64,000 nucleotides of DNA from a bacterium (lineage in GTDB: Bacteria > Bacteroidota > Bacteroidia > Cytophagales > Cyclobacteriaceae). The stretch lies in assembly GCA_024743255.1 (NCBI GenBank), contig JANSWY010000004.1, forward strand, positions 87,604 to 151,603, written 5' to 3'. Within the stretch, counting starts at the first letter, position 1, and the number at the start of each line of letters is the position of its first letter. Positions 51,891 through 61,804 of the stretch are shown one piece after another. Below the pieces are notes generated by a model. The model was given only the letters and a program-made list of their open reading frames with translations. It made no database searches and was not told the origin of the DNA. A program made the translations under genes and the position numbers.

Positions 51891-54800
51891 ATGAAGAGAT
51901 TATTACTGTTTATTGCACTTTTTCAAGTATGCTCCTTTGCATTACTTGCGCAGGGTGTTACAGTCACAGGGACGGTCACTGATGAGTCAGGTGAGACAGT
52001 GCCAGGTGCTACTGTACTACTAAAAGGTACCAGCACAGGTACTGTGACCGATATAGAAGGAAATTATTCTTTATCGGTGAACGATGTAAATAATGATGTG
52101 CTTGTCATATCATTTATCGGTTATCAAACAATGGAGGTTCCGGTAGCAGGTCAGACGGCACTTGATGTGATTATGCAAACTGACGTAACTGAATTAGAAG
52201 AGATTGTTGTAGTAGGGTACGGTGTTCAGAAGAAGAAAGTGGTAACCGGAGCAATCGCAAAGATTGATGCTGATGACATTAAGGGTTTTAACGTTCCCAG
52301 AGTGGAGCAGGCTCTGCAAGGTCAGGTATCAGGTGTGATTGTAAGTTCTGGTTCGGGTCAGCCTGGTTCAAATCAGACTATCCTTATCAGAGGAGTAAGT
52401 ACTAACGGTGATAACTCACCTTTGTATTTAGTTGATGGACTTGTTACTGACAACATTGCCAACCTGAACCCATCAGATATTAAATCTGTAGAGGTACTGA
52501 AAGACGCTGCATCAACTGCTATTTATGGAGCAAGAGGTGCAAATGGTGTAATAATAGTAACAACAAAAAAAGGTGCAGTAGGTAAACCGACATTTTCTTA
52601 TGACGGTTTCGTTTCTTCAGCTTCTCCATGGAGGCTTCCAACAATGATGAACTCTGAGGAGTATGTTTCAGCAATTGAGGATAAAATATTAAACGCTGGA
52701 CTTACATTGCCAGATAACTTCCCGACTACCGCTGAAATCACAAATAGCACAGACTGGATGGATGAATTAGTTGAGCCGGCAGTCACTCATAATCATCAGT
52801 TTTCCGCATCAAAAAGTACTGAGGGTGGAAGTGTTTACTTCTCAGTTGGTTACTTTGATCAGGAAGGTGTAATTGGTGGTGATAAATCCAACTACAGAAG
52901 ATACAATGCAAGATTGAATTCTGACTACAAGTTCAACGATGCAATTACAATCGGTCAGACCCTTTCAGTTTTACACGATGAAAGACAATCTATCCCGGAA
53001 AATAATGCATTTGGCTCACCGTTAGCAGATGCATTCAATTATGATCCGCTAACTCCAATTACTAGCGACACTGCAAAATTTGGGTTTGAACAATCACCTT
53101 GGGTAGAAAAGGAATATATCAATCCATTCAATAGAATTGCAATTCAAAATTACGAAGCTCAGACAAACAGAGCTCAAGGAAATGTATATCTAACAGTTTC
53201 TCCAATTGAAGGACTTACTTTGAAATCTGATTTTGGGCTTGATTACAGCTTTAGCAATCAAAGTTCATTCACTCCTTCATACTATTTCAGAAATACTTTT
53301 CAGAATCCAATAAATGATGTATTCAGAGAGAACAGTCAGGCTGGTTTCTGGAGGTGGGAGAACTACGCTTCCTATACCAAAAAAATTAATCAGCATAATG
53401 CTTCAATCGTCGTTGGTACAAGTAGAAGAAAAGAGTCTTCCAGGTGGGAGGGATCCACTACAGGTAGTATCCCATTGGAAGTGGAAGATGATCCAAACTG
53501 GTGGTACTTATCAGCAGGACAGGATTCGCTTGATCTGACTTACGGAGCAGCAGCACCAGTAAGATCGTTGATCAGTTACTTCGCAAGACTTCAATACGAT
53601 TTCAAAGAGACTTACCTATTTACAGCTACATTCAGAAGAGATGGTTCTTCCAAGTTTGGTCCAAATAACAGATACGGAAACTTCCCATCATTCTCTGCAG
53701 GGTGGATAGTGTCTAATGAGGGTTTTTGGGATGTTCCAGTTGTAGATTTCTTCAAATTAAGAGCAAGCTGGGGTAGAAACGGTAACGATAGAATTGGTGA
53801 TCTTCAATTTAGCGCACGGGTTACACCAGGCGGTAGAGTCTATGCATTTGGAGAACCTAATACAACAGTCTTCTTTGGTGTTTCACCTGTACAGATTTCT
53901 AATCCAAACATACAGTGGGAAGAAAGTGAACAACTTGATATAGGGTTTGAAGCGCACTTGTGGAAGAGCAAAGTGACTGTTGAATTCGATTATTACAATA
54001 AGGAAACAATCGGCCTACTGGCAACTTCTTTTGTTCCTGATATTGCAGGTAATGATCCTCCAATAGCGAATATTGGATCGGTATTGAACTCTGGATACGA
54101 AATGTCCATCTCTTATCGTGAATCTTTTGGGAATGTAAACTTCGGAGCAACCTTTAACGCATCCACTTTCAACAACGAAGTGACAGATGTAAATGGTGCT
54201 CAAGGAGTCCAGAATGGTTATTCATGGCCGGTAAGAAACCAAACTATCACTAACATGGAAGTTGGACAACCGATAGGTCAATTCCTTGGATACACTACAC
54301 TTGGAATCTTTAGAACTCAGAATGATGTCTTTGCACACATTGGTCCTAATGGACTACCACTGCAACCAAATGCAGCTCCTGGTGACTTGATTTTCGCAGA
54401 CCTGAATAATGATGGTGTTATAGATGCAGGTGACATTGGAAACATTGGGAAACCTTGGCCAGACTTCATTCTTGGATTGAACCTAAATGCAGATTACAAA
54501 GGGTTTGATGTGAGAATGCTATTGACAGCAAACATTGGTAACGACATCTACAAAACTTACGAAAGACAAGATGTTCTTTACAACAACTTCCAGGATACAT
54601 GGTTAGATCGAGTTACTGAAGATAACCCAAATGGATCTTACCCAAGGCTTATCGCTTCTGACCCGAATGGTAATCAAAGACCTTCAGATTTCTATGTGGA
54701 AGACGCATCTTTCATGAGAATCAAAAACCTTCAGGTAGGATATACAATCCCTAACACTCTTGCTGAATCATTGAAAATTCAAAGACTTAGAGTGTACATG

Positions 54801-54947
54801 GCTTTCGATAATATCCTAACGCTAACAGGTTACACTGGATTTGATCCGGAAATTGGTACTTCAGGATGGATCCTTGATACAGGAATCGATAAAGGGTTCT
54901 ACCCACAAAACAGATCAATTGGTGCAGGTATCAACCTTACATTTTAA
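51891..54947 (+). CDS. SusC/RagA-family TonB-linked outer-membrane transporter
   Basis: The 1018-residue protein has a signal peptide (ending FALLAQ), a carboxypeptidase-D-regulatory-like domain (about 22-108; VTVTGTVTDESGETVPGATVLLKGTSTGTVTDIEGNYSL), the SusC TonB-box-like motif ELEEIVVVGYGVQKKKVVTGAI, a plug (to about 225) and a 22-strand barrel ending with a terminal aromatic (GAGINLTF). It imports glucan oligosaccharides with SusD. The neighbouring GH16 and GH30 genes point to beta-glucan. SusD starts 11 bases later. Confidence 0.96.
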   Translation: MKRLLLFIALFQVCSFALLAQGVTVTGTVTDESGETVPGATVLLKGTSTGTVTDIEGNYSLSVNDVNNDVLVISFIGYQTMEVPVAGQTALDVIMQTDVTELEEIVVVGYGVQKKKVVTGAIAKIDADDIKGFNVPRVEQALQGQVSGVIVSSGSGQPGSNQTILIRGVSTNGDNSPLYLVDGLVTDNIANLNPSDIKSVEVLKDAASTAIYGARGANGVIIVTTKKGAVGKPTFSYDGFVSSASPWRLPTMMNSEEYVSAIEDKILNAGLTLPDNFPTTAEITNSTDWMDELVEPAVTHNHQFSASKSTEGGSVYFSVGYFDQEGVIGGDKSNYRRYNARLNSDYKFNDAITIGQTLSVLHDERQSIPENNAFGSPLADAFNYDPLTPITSDTAKFGFEQSPWVEKEYINPFNRIAIQNYEAQTNRAQGNVYLTVSPIEGLTLKSDFGLDYSFSNQSSFTPSYYFRNTFQNPINDVFRENSQAGFWRWENYASYTKKINQHNASIVVGTSRRKESSRWEGSTTGSIPLEVEDDPNWWYLSAGQDSLDLTYGAAAPVRSLISYFARLQYDFKETYLFTATFRRDGSSKFGPNNRYGNFPSFSAGWIVSNEGFWDVPVVDFFKLRASWGRNGNDRIGDLQFSARVTPGGRVYAFGEPNTTVFFGVSPVQISNPNIQWEESEQLDIGFEAHLWKSKVTVEFDYYNKETIGLLATSFVPDIAGNDPPIANIGSVLNSGYEMSISYRESFGNVNFGATFNASTFNNEVTDVNGAQGVQNGYSWPVRNQTITNMEVGQPIGQFLGYTTLGIFRTQNDVFAHIGPNGLPLQPNAAPGDLIFADLNNDGVIDAGDIGNIGKPWPDFILGLNLNADYKGFDVRMLLTANIGNDIYKTYERQDVLYNNFQDTWLDRVTEDNPNGSYPRLIASDPNGNQRPSDFYVEDASFMRIKNLQVGYTIPNTLAESLKIQRLRVYMAFDNILTLTGYTGFDPEIGTSGWILDTGIDKGFYPQNRSIGAGINLTF

Positions 54948-54958
54948 CGAGTAAAATC

Positions 54959-56572
54959 ATGAAGAAAAATTTAAAATATCTATTAATGGTCTTGCCGATA
55001 TTGTGGGCTACATCATCGTGCAACGACGATTTTCTTGAAGCAGAACCAGTAGTTGAACAACTAGAGGATAATTACTACCAAACTGACGAACAAGTATTCT
55101 TAGCGTTGGTAGCAGCATATGATCCAATAGGATGGACAATTCATGGAGGATACTGGATTTCTCCAATCATGTTTGGAGAAATCAGATCAGATAATGCAAA
55201 TGCCGGTGGTGATAACACTGATACGGATCAGCCTGGATGGCAGGAATTTGATGACTTCAGAAATACTGTTGATACGAACGAATCAAGATGGATCTGGCAC
55301 AAAAACTACTTCGGTATTTATAGAACTAATCTTGTTATCAATAATGTTGAATTCACTTCAGGCGCTGTAGCAAGGTATCAGGCTGAAGCGAAATTCTTAA
55401 GAGCTTACTATCACTTTGATTTATTCAGACACTATGGTCCGGTACCAGTGGTGACTGAAGTATTAGCAAGTGAAGAAGAATACCTACAGTCGAGAAATAC
55501 AATGACTGAAGTGTTCAATCAAATCACCACGGATTTGATGGAAGCAATTCCAGATTTACCTCAGGTATTGACAACTTCTGAAGGCGGAAGAGTAAGCAGA
55601 GGTGCAGCCCAGGCTATGTTAGGTAAAGTTTACCTGTATTGGGCTGATATGGCTAATGATGATCAGGCGACATTTGATTTAGCCGCTGCTCAACTTCAGG
55701 CTGTTGTGGATGGTGGTCAGTATGATCTTTTAGATGATTACGACGAACTATTCCAGTTTGAAGTAGCTAACTCAGTAGAATCTGTATTTGAAATTCAGCA
55801 CACTAACCAGCATCCTTCTGATTGGGGATGGACTACAGGTGTTGAAGGAAATGCAGTAATCCAACTATGCGGTGTAAGAGGAATGTGCTCTGATCACCCT
55901 GAATATGAAGAAGGATGGGGATTCATGATGGTTACTCAGGACTTGGTTGATGCTTACCTTCCAGATGATATGTACAGATTTGATGCTGCTATCATGGATG
56001 GTCCGGAAATCGCTTCTGAAGCGGGAGGATGCAGCCAGCCAGTTGATATCAACCAGCATAACCCACAAGATTACACTGGTTACTTCCAGGAAAAACACAG
56101 AAACTTCAAAGCGTACACAGCTCCAGTAGGTGGTGACGACAATCTGGTAAAACATGGTAATGAATATGTTATCAGATATGCTGATGTTTTATTGATGCTT
56201 GCTGAAGCATTACACAGAGGATCAGGATCTGATGCACAGGCAATGGCTTACATCGATCAGGTTAGAGAGCGTGCAGCCGGACCTGGTGATAACACTGGTG
56301 CATTCAGAACTGCAAGTGATCTTATGACTGATGAAGGTTGGTCATTACTAGATGTAATCTGGTACGAAAGAAGAATTGAATTAGCACTTGAAGGTGATAG
56401 ATGGTACGATCTAGTAAGATCAGGCAGAGCAGATGCAGGCCTTTTTGCTGGAGATCCAATAAGAAGCGGAAATTTCACAGCCGATGATATTTGGATTCCT
56501 ATCGGTCAGAGAGAAATCGATGCTACTGATCAAACACTTTCAGCTTACCCAGACGCAAGTCTGTTCCAATAG
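54959..56572 (+). CDS. SusD/RagB-family nutrient-binding lipoprotein
   Basis: The 537-residue protein has a lipoprotein signal (ATSSC, Cys at 21) and SusD features: FLRAYYHFDLFRHYGPVPVV, the GAAQAMLGKVYLYWA helix, YADVLLMLAEALHR and the C-terminal WYERRIELALEGDRWYDLVR. It caps SusC on the cell surface and binds glycan. The SusC-SusD spacing of 11 bases shows a single operon. Confidence 0.96.
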   Translation: MKKNLKYLLMVLPILWATSSCNDDFLEAEPVVEQLEDNYYQTDEQVFLALVAAYDPIGWTIHGGYWISPIMFGEIRSDNANAGGDNTDTDQPGWQEFDDFRNTVDTNESRWIWHKNYFGIYRTNLVINNVEFTSGAVARYQAEAKFLRAYYHFDLFRHYGPVPVVTEVLASEEEYLQSRNTMTEVFNQITTDLMEAIPDLPQVLTTSEGGRVSRGAAQAMLGKVYLYWADMANDDQATFDLAAAQLQAVVDGGQYDLLDDYDELFQFEVANSVESVFEIQHTNQHPSDWGWTTGVEGNAVIQLCGVRGMCSDHPEYEEGWGFMMVTQDLVDAYLPDDMYRFDAAIMDGPEIASEAGGCSQPVDINQHNPQDYTGYFQEKHRNFKAYTAPVGGDDNLVKHGNEYVIRYADVLLMLAEALHRGSGSDAQAMAYIDQVRERAAGPGDNTGAFRTASDLMTDEGWSLLDVIWYERRIELALEGDRWYDLVRSGRADAGLFAGDPIRSGNFTADDIWIPIGQREIDATDQTLSAYPDASLFQ

Positions 56573-56611
56573 AAAAAAATCAATTTGTATAACCAATAAT
56601 TTATTTTAAAT

Positions 56612-58147
56612 ATGTTAAGACTTACAACTTCTAAACTAAGAGCAAGTCTTCTGGCTTTCGCTGGATTGTCTCTGGTTTTCTTATGGTCATGCGGCGATGA
56701 TGAGCCAGGAACTGATGAGGTTCTACCAATCGCGAGTTTTCAGTTCGCTGTTGATGAAACTAACTTCTTGCAAGTTACTTTTTCAAACTTTAGCCAAAAT
56801 GCTACTTCTTACTCTTGGGATTTTGGAGATGGAAACTCTTCTTCGGAAGAAGCTCCGGTTCACACTTACGAAATGACTGGAGATTACACAGTTACTTTAA
56901 CTGCTACTGATGATGCAGGTGAAGAAAGTATGCAATCTCAATCTATCTCAATCACAGATCCTGATGAGGCGTTGACTTTATTAGCTGGAACAACTTCAAA
57001 AACTTGGAAGTTGTTAAGAGACGGAACTTCTATGCTTCTTGCAGCTGATCCTCAGTACTCTCAGATTTACTGGACTGGTACTTCAAATGACGGTCAGAGA
57101 CCATGTCTATATGATGATGAATTTACTTTCGGCAGAGACGGATCATACACTTACAATGATGCAGGAACGTTCTGGGCAGAGTTCGGAATATTCAACAACG
57201 TAGCTGATTGTGATACTAACGTTACAGGTGAGTCTTGTTTCGAGGTTTCTGCGGCAACTATGGTTAATGCATGTGGTGATGATATTAGCGCTTGGGGTTC
57301 TGGTACTCACTCTTACACTTACGATGCTAGCACAGGTAAAATTGACCTAAGCGGTACTGGAGCATGGATTGGTATTCCTAAATTAGGAACTACTGCAGAT
57401 AACAATATTGTACCACAAAGTGCAGTTCAATTTGATGCAGTTCTTGTAGATGGTGGTGAGTCTGGTGTTGATACATTATTCGCAAGCTTCACTTACGCTG
57501 GAACATTCTGGCCAATTACTTACGTATCTTATGATGATGCTTCTTTAGAGCCTGCTTTGGTTACTGAATTCGTACCACCTGCATGTGAGCCTCTAGCGGC
57601 TACTTCTCCAACTCAGATTTCTCACACTTTCGCTTCAAATGAGACTGATCAGTGGACATTATTGCAACCAATTACTTCTGGTGCTACTCTTACTTTAGGA
57701 GTTGATGATCCTACAGATGCTGCTGCAACAAAAGTTGGACAGTATACAAGAAACGAAGGTGTTGAATTCCAGGAGTTACAGTTTGCTTTAGATCCTTCTA
57801 ACGCGATCAACTTCGAGAACCTTAGCACTATCACTATGGATGTTTACATGCCATCTTCTAACGACTACTCAGGTGCTTTAACTGATAACGTATTTGTTGG
57901 ATTTGGTGCTACTACTTGTCCTCCAAACTGGTGGGAAGATCAGCACGAGTATCAGGAATTAGAAGTTGCGAAAGATCAGTGGGTAACTATCACTTTTGAT
58001 CTTACTGCTCCAGCTTATGTTGCTGTTCCTGACAATGGTGCAACTGTGAAAGATAGAAATGATATGGATATGATTTATATCGCTATTGGTGGTGGAGGTC
58101 ACACTGTAGGAGGTGAATTCTATATCAGAAACTTCAGTATACAATAA
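56612..58147 (+). CDS. PKD-domain surface glycan-binding lipoprotein
   Basis: The 511-residue protein has a lipoprotein signal (SLVFLWSC, then GDDEPG), a PKD domain (about residues 36-115; YSWDFGDGNSSSEEAPVHTYEMTGDYTVTL), a central domain with several cysteines and aromatic residues (about 120-310), and a C-terminal jelly-roll-like domain (about 325-511). Its place right after SusD is that of SusE/SusF-like surface glycan-binding proteins. It is likely to bind the polysaccharide before cleavage. Confidence 0.82.
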   Translation: MLRLTTSKLRASLLAFAGLSLVFLWSCGDDEPGTDEVLPIASFQFAVDETNFLQVTFSNFSQNATSYSWDFGDGNSSSEEAPVHTYEMTGDYTVTLTATDDAGEESMQSQSISITDPDEALTLLAGTTSKTWKLLRDGTSMLLAADPQYSQIYWTGTSNDGQRPCLYDDEFTFGRDGSYTYNDAGTFWAEFGIFNNVADCDTNVTGESCFEVSAATMVNACGDDISAWGSGTHSYTYDASTGKIDLSGTGAWIGIPKLGTTADNNIVPQSAVQFDAVLVDGGESGVDTLFASFTYAGTFWPITYVSYDDASLEPALVTEFVPPACEPLAATSPTQISHTFASNETDQWTLLQPITSGATLTLGVDDPTDAAATKVGQYTRNEGVEFQELQFALDPSNAINFENLSTITMDVYMPSSNDYSGALTDNVFVGFGATTCPPNWWEDQHEYQELEVAKDQWVTITFDLTAPAYVAVPDNGATVKDRNDMDMIYIAIGGGGHTVGGEFYIRNFSIQ

Positions 58148-58160
58148 ATTAATTAAATTA

Positions 58161-58184
58161 GGGCTAACCAACTTTGGTTGGCCC
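58161..58184 (+). terminator. Hairpin after the PKD lipoprotein gene
   Basis: GGGCTAACCAA (58161-58171) and TTGGTTGGCCC (58174-58184) form an 11-bp stem with one G-T pair. There is only a short T-rich tail (TCCTTATATCC). It may end part of the SusCD-lipoprotein transcript or protect it, giving less mRNA for the downstream enzymes. Confidence 0.65.
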
Positions 58185-58219
58185 TCCTTATATCCTTGTA
58201 CTATTTATTGGCTATAGAT

Positions 58220-59401
58220 ATGAAATTAAAATTAACAGTACTACTTGTAATTATCGCTTTCTTATCTGGTTGTGGAGATGACGAACCAGGAAATGGAGAA
58301 TTATCGCAATTATCAATTTTTGATGTTGCAGTAATTGAAGAATCAGGTGAAGCAACTGTTAATTTAAGGTTGTCTTCTGAATCAGTAGATCAGGTAACAG
58401 TTACGTACAATACTGTTGATGGTACTGCAACAGCAGGTGAAGATTATACTGCTGCTGAAAATGCTACAATTTCTTTCGCACCTGGTGAGACTTCAAAAGA
58501 CATAGTAATATCTATTACCGATGATGAGGATGCAGAATTTGATGAAACATTTGATGTTGTTTTGTCAAACCCCGAAAATGTAATCATTGCCGACAATACA
58601 GGTACTGTTACAATTGTCAACAGAGATGAAGGAGATCCATTCAATCAAACTATTCCTGAAGAGGGATATGAAACGCCAGAAAGTTATTCAGGTATGACAC
58701 TTGTCTGGAGAGATGAATTTGATGAATTGAATCTTGACGATTGGACTTTTGAGATAGGAACAGGTAGTAATGGATGGGGAAACAATGAATTACAATATTA
58801 TAGAGAAGAAAATACATCTATACTTGATGGACATCTTGTAATAGAAGCCAGAAGAGAATCTTTTGGTGGTAGAGCCTATACATCATCCAGGATGATAACC
58901 CAAAACAAACAGACCTTCCAATATGGTCGAATAGATATTAGAGCTGCTCTTCCTGAGGGACAAGGATTGTGGCCTGCTTTATGGATGCTAGGTTCTAATT
59001 TTTCAACAGTAGGGTGGCCGGATTGCGGTGAAATAGATATCATGGAAATGATTGGAGGAAGTGGTAGAGAAAGTACGGTTCACGGAACTGTGCATTGGGA
59101 TAATAACGGTTCTTACGCCTCATTCGGTGGTGAAAGAACGGTAACAGGATCAACACTTCACGAAGCATTTCATGTGTACACCATTATTTGGGACGCGAAT
59201 CAAATCAGATGGCTAATTGATGATGTACAGTATCATGTTATTGATATTACACCAGCTGCTTTGAGCGAGTTTAGACAAGATTACTTTTTTATATTTAATG
59301 TGGCCGTAGGGGGTAACTGGCCAGGAAGTCCCGATGGGACAACAACGTTTCCACAACGAATGTATGTGGATTATGTAAGGGTATTTCAAGACACTAATTA
59401 G
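58220..59401 (+). CDS. GH16 beta-glucanase lipoprotein with Calx-beta domain
   Basis: From ATG 58220 the protein has 393 residues. A lipoprotein signal (AFLSGC, Cys18, then GDDEPG) precedes a Calx-beta domain (about 30-137; GTATAGEDYTAAENATISFAPGE) and a GH16 domain (about 150-393) with the catalytic EIDIME motif, nucleophile Glu271 and acid/base Glu276. GH16 enzymes of this type hydrolyse beta-1,3- or mixed beta-1,3/1,4-glucan. The acidic residues after Cys suggest surface display, so it would make the first cuts outside the cell. Confidence 0.94.
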   Translation: MKLKLTVLLVIIAFLSGCGDDEPGNGELSQLSIFDVAVIEESGEATVNLRLSSESVDQVTVTYNTVDGTATAGEDYTAAENATISFAPGETSKDIVISITDDEDAEFDETFDVVLSNPENVIIADNTGTVTIVNRDEGDPFNQTIPEEGYETPESYSGMTLVWRDEFDELNLDDWTFEIGTGSNGWGNNELQYYREENTSILDGHLVIEARRESFGGRAYTSSRMITQNKQTFQYGRIDIRAALPEGQGLWPALWMLGSNFSTVGWPDCGEIDIMEMIGGSGRESTVHGTVHWDNNGSYASFGGERTVTGSTLHEAFHVYTIIWDANQIRWLIDDVQYHVIDITPAALSEFRQDYFFIFNVAVGGNWPGSPDGTTTFPQRMYVDYVRVFQDTN

Positions 59402-59433
59402 AAAGGCGACTTTCAACTAAGGGTAAATATCAT

Positions 59434-60219
59434 ATGAAGGTTTCAAGCTACGTCATTTTGCTTGCTGGATCTATATTGTTCGGTGCGTCCATACAAAACA
59501 TGGAACCTGAGCTGGTTTGGAGTGAAGAGTTCAGCTATGAGGGATTGCCAGATTCCGACAAGTGGAGCTATAATGTTGGTGGCCATGGGTGGGGCAACAA
59601 CGAACTTCAATACTATACTGAGAAGAGATCTGACAATGCACGGGTAGAAGATGGCAAGCTAATCATAACAGCTAACAAAGAATCCTTCAAGAATAAAGAG
59701 TACACCAGCGCTCGATTAATCACGAAAAACAAAGGAGACTGGAAATATGGCAAAATTGAGGTTAGGGCAAAGCTGCCAGATGGCTTGGGTACTTGGCCTG
59801 CCATATGGATGCTTCCAACATTGGATAGGGGACTAGATTGGCCTAAAGATGGAGAAATAGACATCATGGAACATGTAGGCTATAATCTGGGAACAGTTTA
59901 CGGAACTATCCATACCAAAAAATATAATCACATGATTGGGACTCAAAAATCTGATAGTGTTTACATCGAAGATTTACACGAGAACTTTCATGTTTATTCC
60001 ATTGATTGGGATGAAAAGCAAATTACATGGTCGGTAGATAATGAAGAATATTTAACCCTGTTCAAAGAAAATGAAGATGAACTGGGGTGGCCTTTTGATA
60101 AGGAATTTCACCTTATTTTGAACCTGGCTGTCGGTGGCAACTGGGGTGGTAAAATGGGAGTGGATGAAGACATTTGGCCAAAACAACTTGAAGTAGACTA
60201 TGTAAGGGTCTACCAATAA
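59434..60219 (+). CDS. GH16 beta-glucanase (laminarinase-type), exported
   Basis: The 261-residue protein has an N-terminal signal (ILLAGSILFGASIQN) and a single GH16 domain with WGNNELQYYT, the catalytic EIDIME (Glu141, Glu146) and the conserved LNLAVGGNWGG. No lipobox is present, so it is likely periplasmic. It lies 32 bases after the first GH16 and 15 bases before the sugar porter, in one operon. Confidence 0.94.
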   Translation: MKVSSYVILLAGSILFGASIQNMEPELVWSEEFSYEGLPDSDKWSYNVGGHGWGNNELQYYTEKRSDNARVEDGKLIITANKESFKNKEYTSARLITKNKGDWKYGKIEVRAKLPDGLGTWPAIWMLPTLDRGLDWPKDGEIDIMEHVGYNLGTVYGTIHTKKYNHMIGTQKSDSVYIEDLHENFHVYSIDWDEKQITWSVDNEEYLTLFKENEDELGWPFDKEFHLILNLAVGGNWGGKMGVDEDIWPKQLEVDYVRVYQ

Positions 60220-60234
60220 ATCGAAAATGTAGTT

Positions 60235-61791
60235 ATGAGGAAATCACAAGGATTTTTGTATCGAATAGCCCTAACTGTAGCATTAGGTGGATTTTTAATG
60301 GGCTTTGATGCTTCTGTAATTTCAGGAGTAAACAAATTTATCACCATTGAATTCGATTTAACGGATATCGAATTGGGTTGGGCAGTTAGTTCTCTAACCT
60401 TAATCGCAACATTTGCAATGTTTGTTGCTGGTCCGATATCTGATGCATTTGGAAGAAGGACTATTCTTAAATATGCTGCAATTCTTTATGCAATTTCTGC
60501 AATTGGTTCTGCATTGGCCCCAAGCTTCTTATTTCTCGTAATCGCCAGGATGATTGGAGGAATTGGTGTGGGAGTTAGCTTGATCCTTGCTCCAATGTAT
60601 ATAGCAGAAGTAGCGCCAGCAGAGAAAAGAGGGCAACTTGTTTCCTTCAATCAACTCAATATTGTACTGGGAATTTCAGTAGCGTTCTTCACTAATTATT
60701 TGATACTGCAATGGGGGCAGTCAGATGCTGAATGGGCTAAATCATTGGGCTTAGGTGAGTACAATTGGAGATGGATGCTGGGACTGGAAGCTATTCCTGC
60801 AATTCTTTACTTCTTTGGACTACTATTTGTGCCAAGAAGTCCAAGATGGCTAATTATGAAGGGACATTTGGAGGAAGCTAAGTCTACCTTGGTTAAAATT
60901 TCCAGTGAAGATCCTGAAAGCCAGGTTGCAGAAGTACAGGCAGGTATAGAAGATGATGCTCAGAAGACCAAGGTGCCTGTTGCTGAGGTGTTTAAGCCAG
61001 CAATGCGATTAGTCCTAACAATCGCAGTTGTAGTGGCTGTACTTCAACAAATTACTGGGATTAATGCGGTGTTCTTTTATGCTCCAATGATCTTTGAGCA
61101 ATCAGGAATTGGAACAGATGCCTCATTTGCATTAGCTATTTATGTTGGTGTAATCAATTTGGTCTTCACAGTAATTGCCATCTTGTTTATAGACAAGTTT
61201 GGAAGGAAACCATTACTAAGCACAGGGGTTGCGGGTATTGCAATTGCTATGTTTCTTCTGGCATACGGTTTCGGTTCAGCAACTTATAAATTAACAGATG
61301 AGTCAGTTGCGAATCTTCCAGCTGAGCTTGATAGAAATAAGATCTCATTATTAGTAAATACTAATTTCGAGAATGATGTAGCATTCAAAGAAGCAGTCTA
61401 CAATTCTCTTGGTGAAGATGAAGCCAAGCTATACGAAAGTGATCTACTCAAAGCTGCAATCAGCATGAACCCAACTCTAATCTTGGTCGGTATACTTGGG
61501 TTTGTAGCGTCATTTGCATTTTCAATAGGACCTATCATGTGGGTGCTATTCTCAGAATTATTCCCTCTGAAAGTCAAGGGAGTAGCAATATCTCTCGCAG
61601 GTACAGTCAATTCGGCTGTTAGCTTTTTAGTACAACTGGTTTTTCCATGGGAATTATCAGTTTTTGGAAGCAGTCTAACATTCCTGATATACGGAATATT
61701 TGCTGCTGCAGGGTTCTTCTTCGTGGTATGGGTAATTCCTGAAACAAAAGGGAAATCACTTGAAGAGCTAGAAAAGATTTTGGTAAAGTAA
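60235..61791 (+). CDS. Sugar porter family MFS transporter
   Basis: The 518-residue protein has 12 membrane helices and sugar-porter signatures: DAFGRR, RMIGGIGVG, VPRSPRWLIMKGHLEEA, QQITGINAVFFYAP, DKFGRKP and the C-terminal PETKGKSLEELE. It would bring glucose (or a similar monosaccharide) across the inner membrane with protons. An extended periplasmic or cytoplasmic loop of about 60 residues lies between helices 9 and 10 (residues about 355-410). It completes the uptake chain of the glucan locus. Confidence 0.95.
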   Translation: MRKSQGFLYRIALTVALGGFLMGFDASVISGVNKFITIEFDLTDIELGWAVSSLTLIATFAMFVAGPISDAFGRRTILKYAAILYAISAIGSALAPSFLFLVIARMIGGIGVGVSLILAPMYIAEVAPAEKRGQLVSFNQLNIVLGISVAFFTNYLILQWGQSDAEWAKSLGLGEYNWRWMLGLEAIPAILYFFGLLFVPRSPRWLIMKGHLEEAKSTLVKISSEDPESQVAEVQAGIEDDAQKTKVPVAEVFKPAMRLVLTIAVVVAVLQQITGINAVFFYAPMIFEQSGIGTDASFALAIYVGVINLVFTVIAILFIDKFGRKPLLSTGVAGIAIAMFLLAYGFGSATYKLTDESVANLPAELDRNKISLLVNTNFENDVAFKEAVYNSLGEDEAKLYESDLLKAAISMNPTLILVGILGFVASFAFSIGPIMWVLFSELFPLKVKGVAISLAGTVNSAVSFLVQLVFPWELSVFGSSLTFLIYGIFAAAGFFFVVWVIPETKGKSLEELEKILVK

Positions 61792-61804
61792 ACAATAGTT
61801 GACA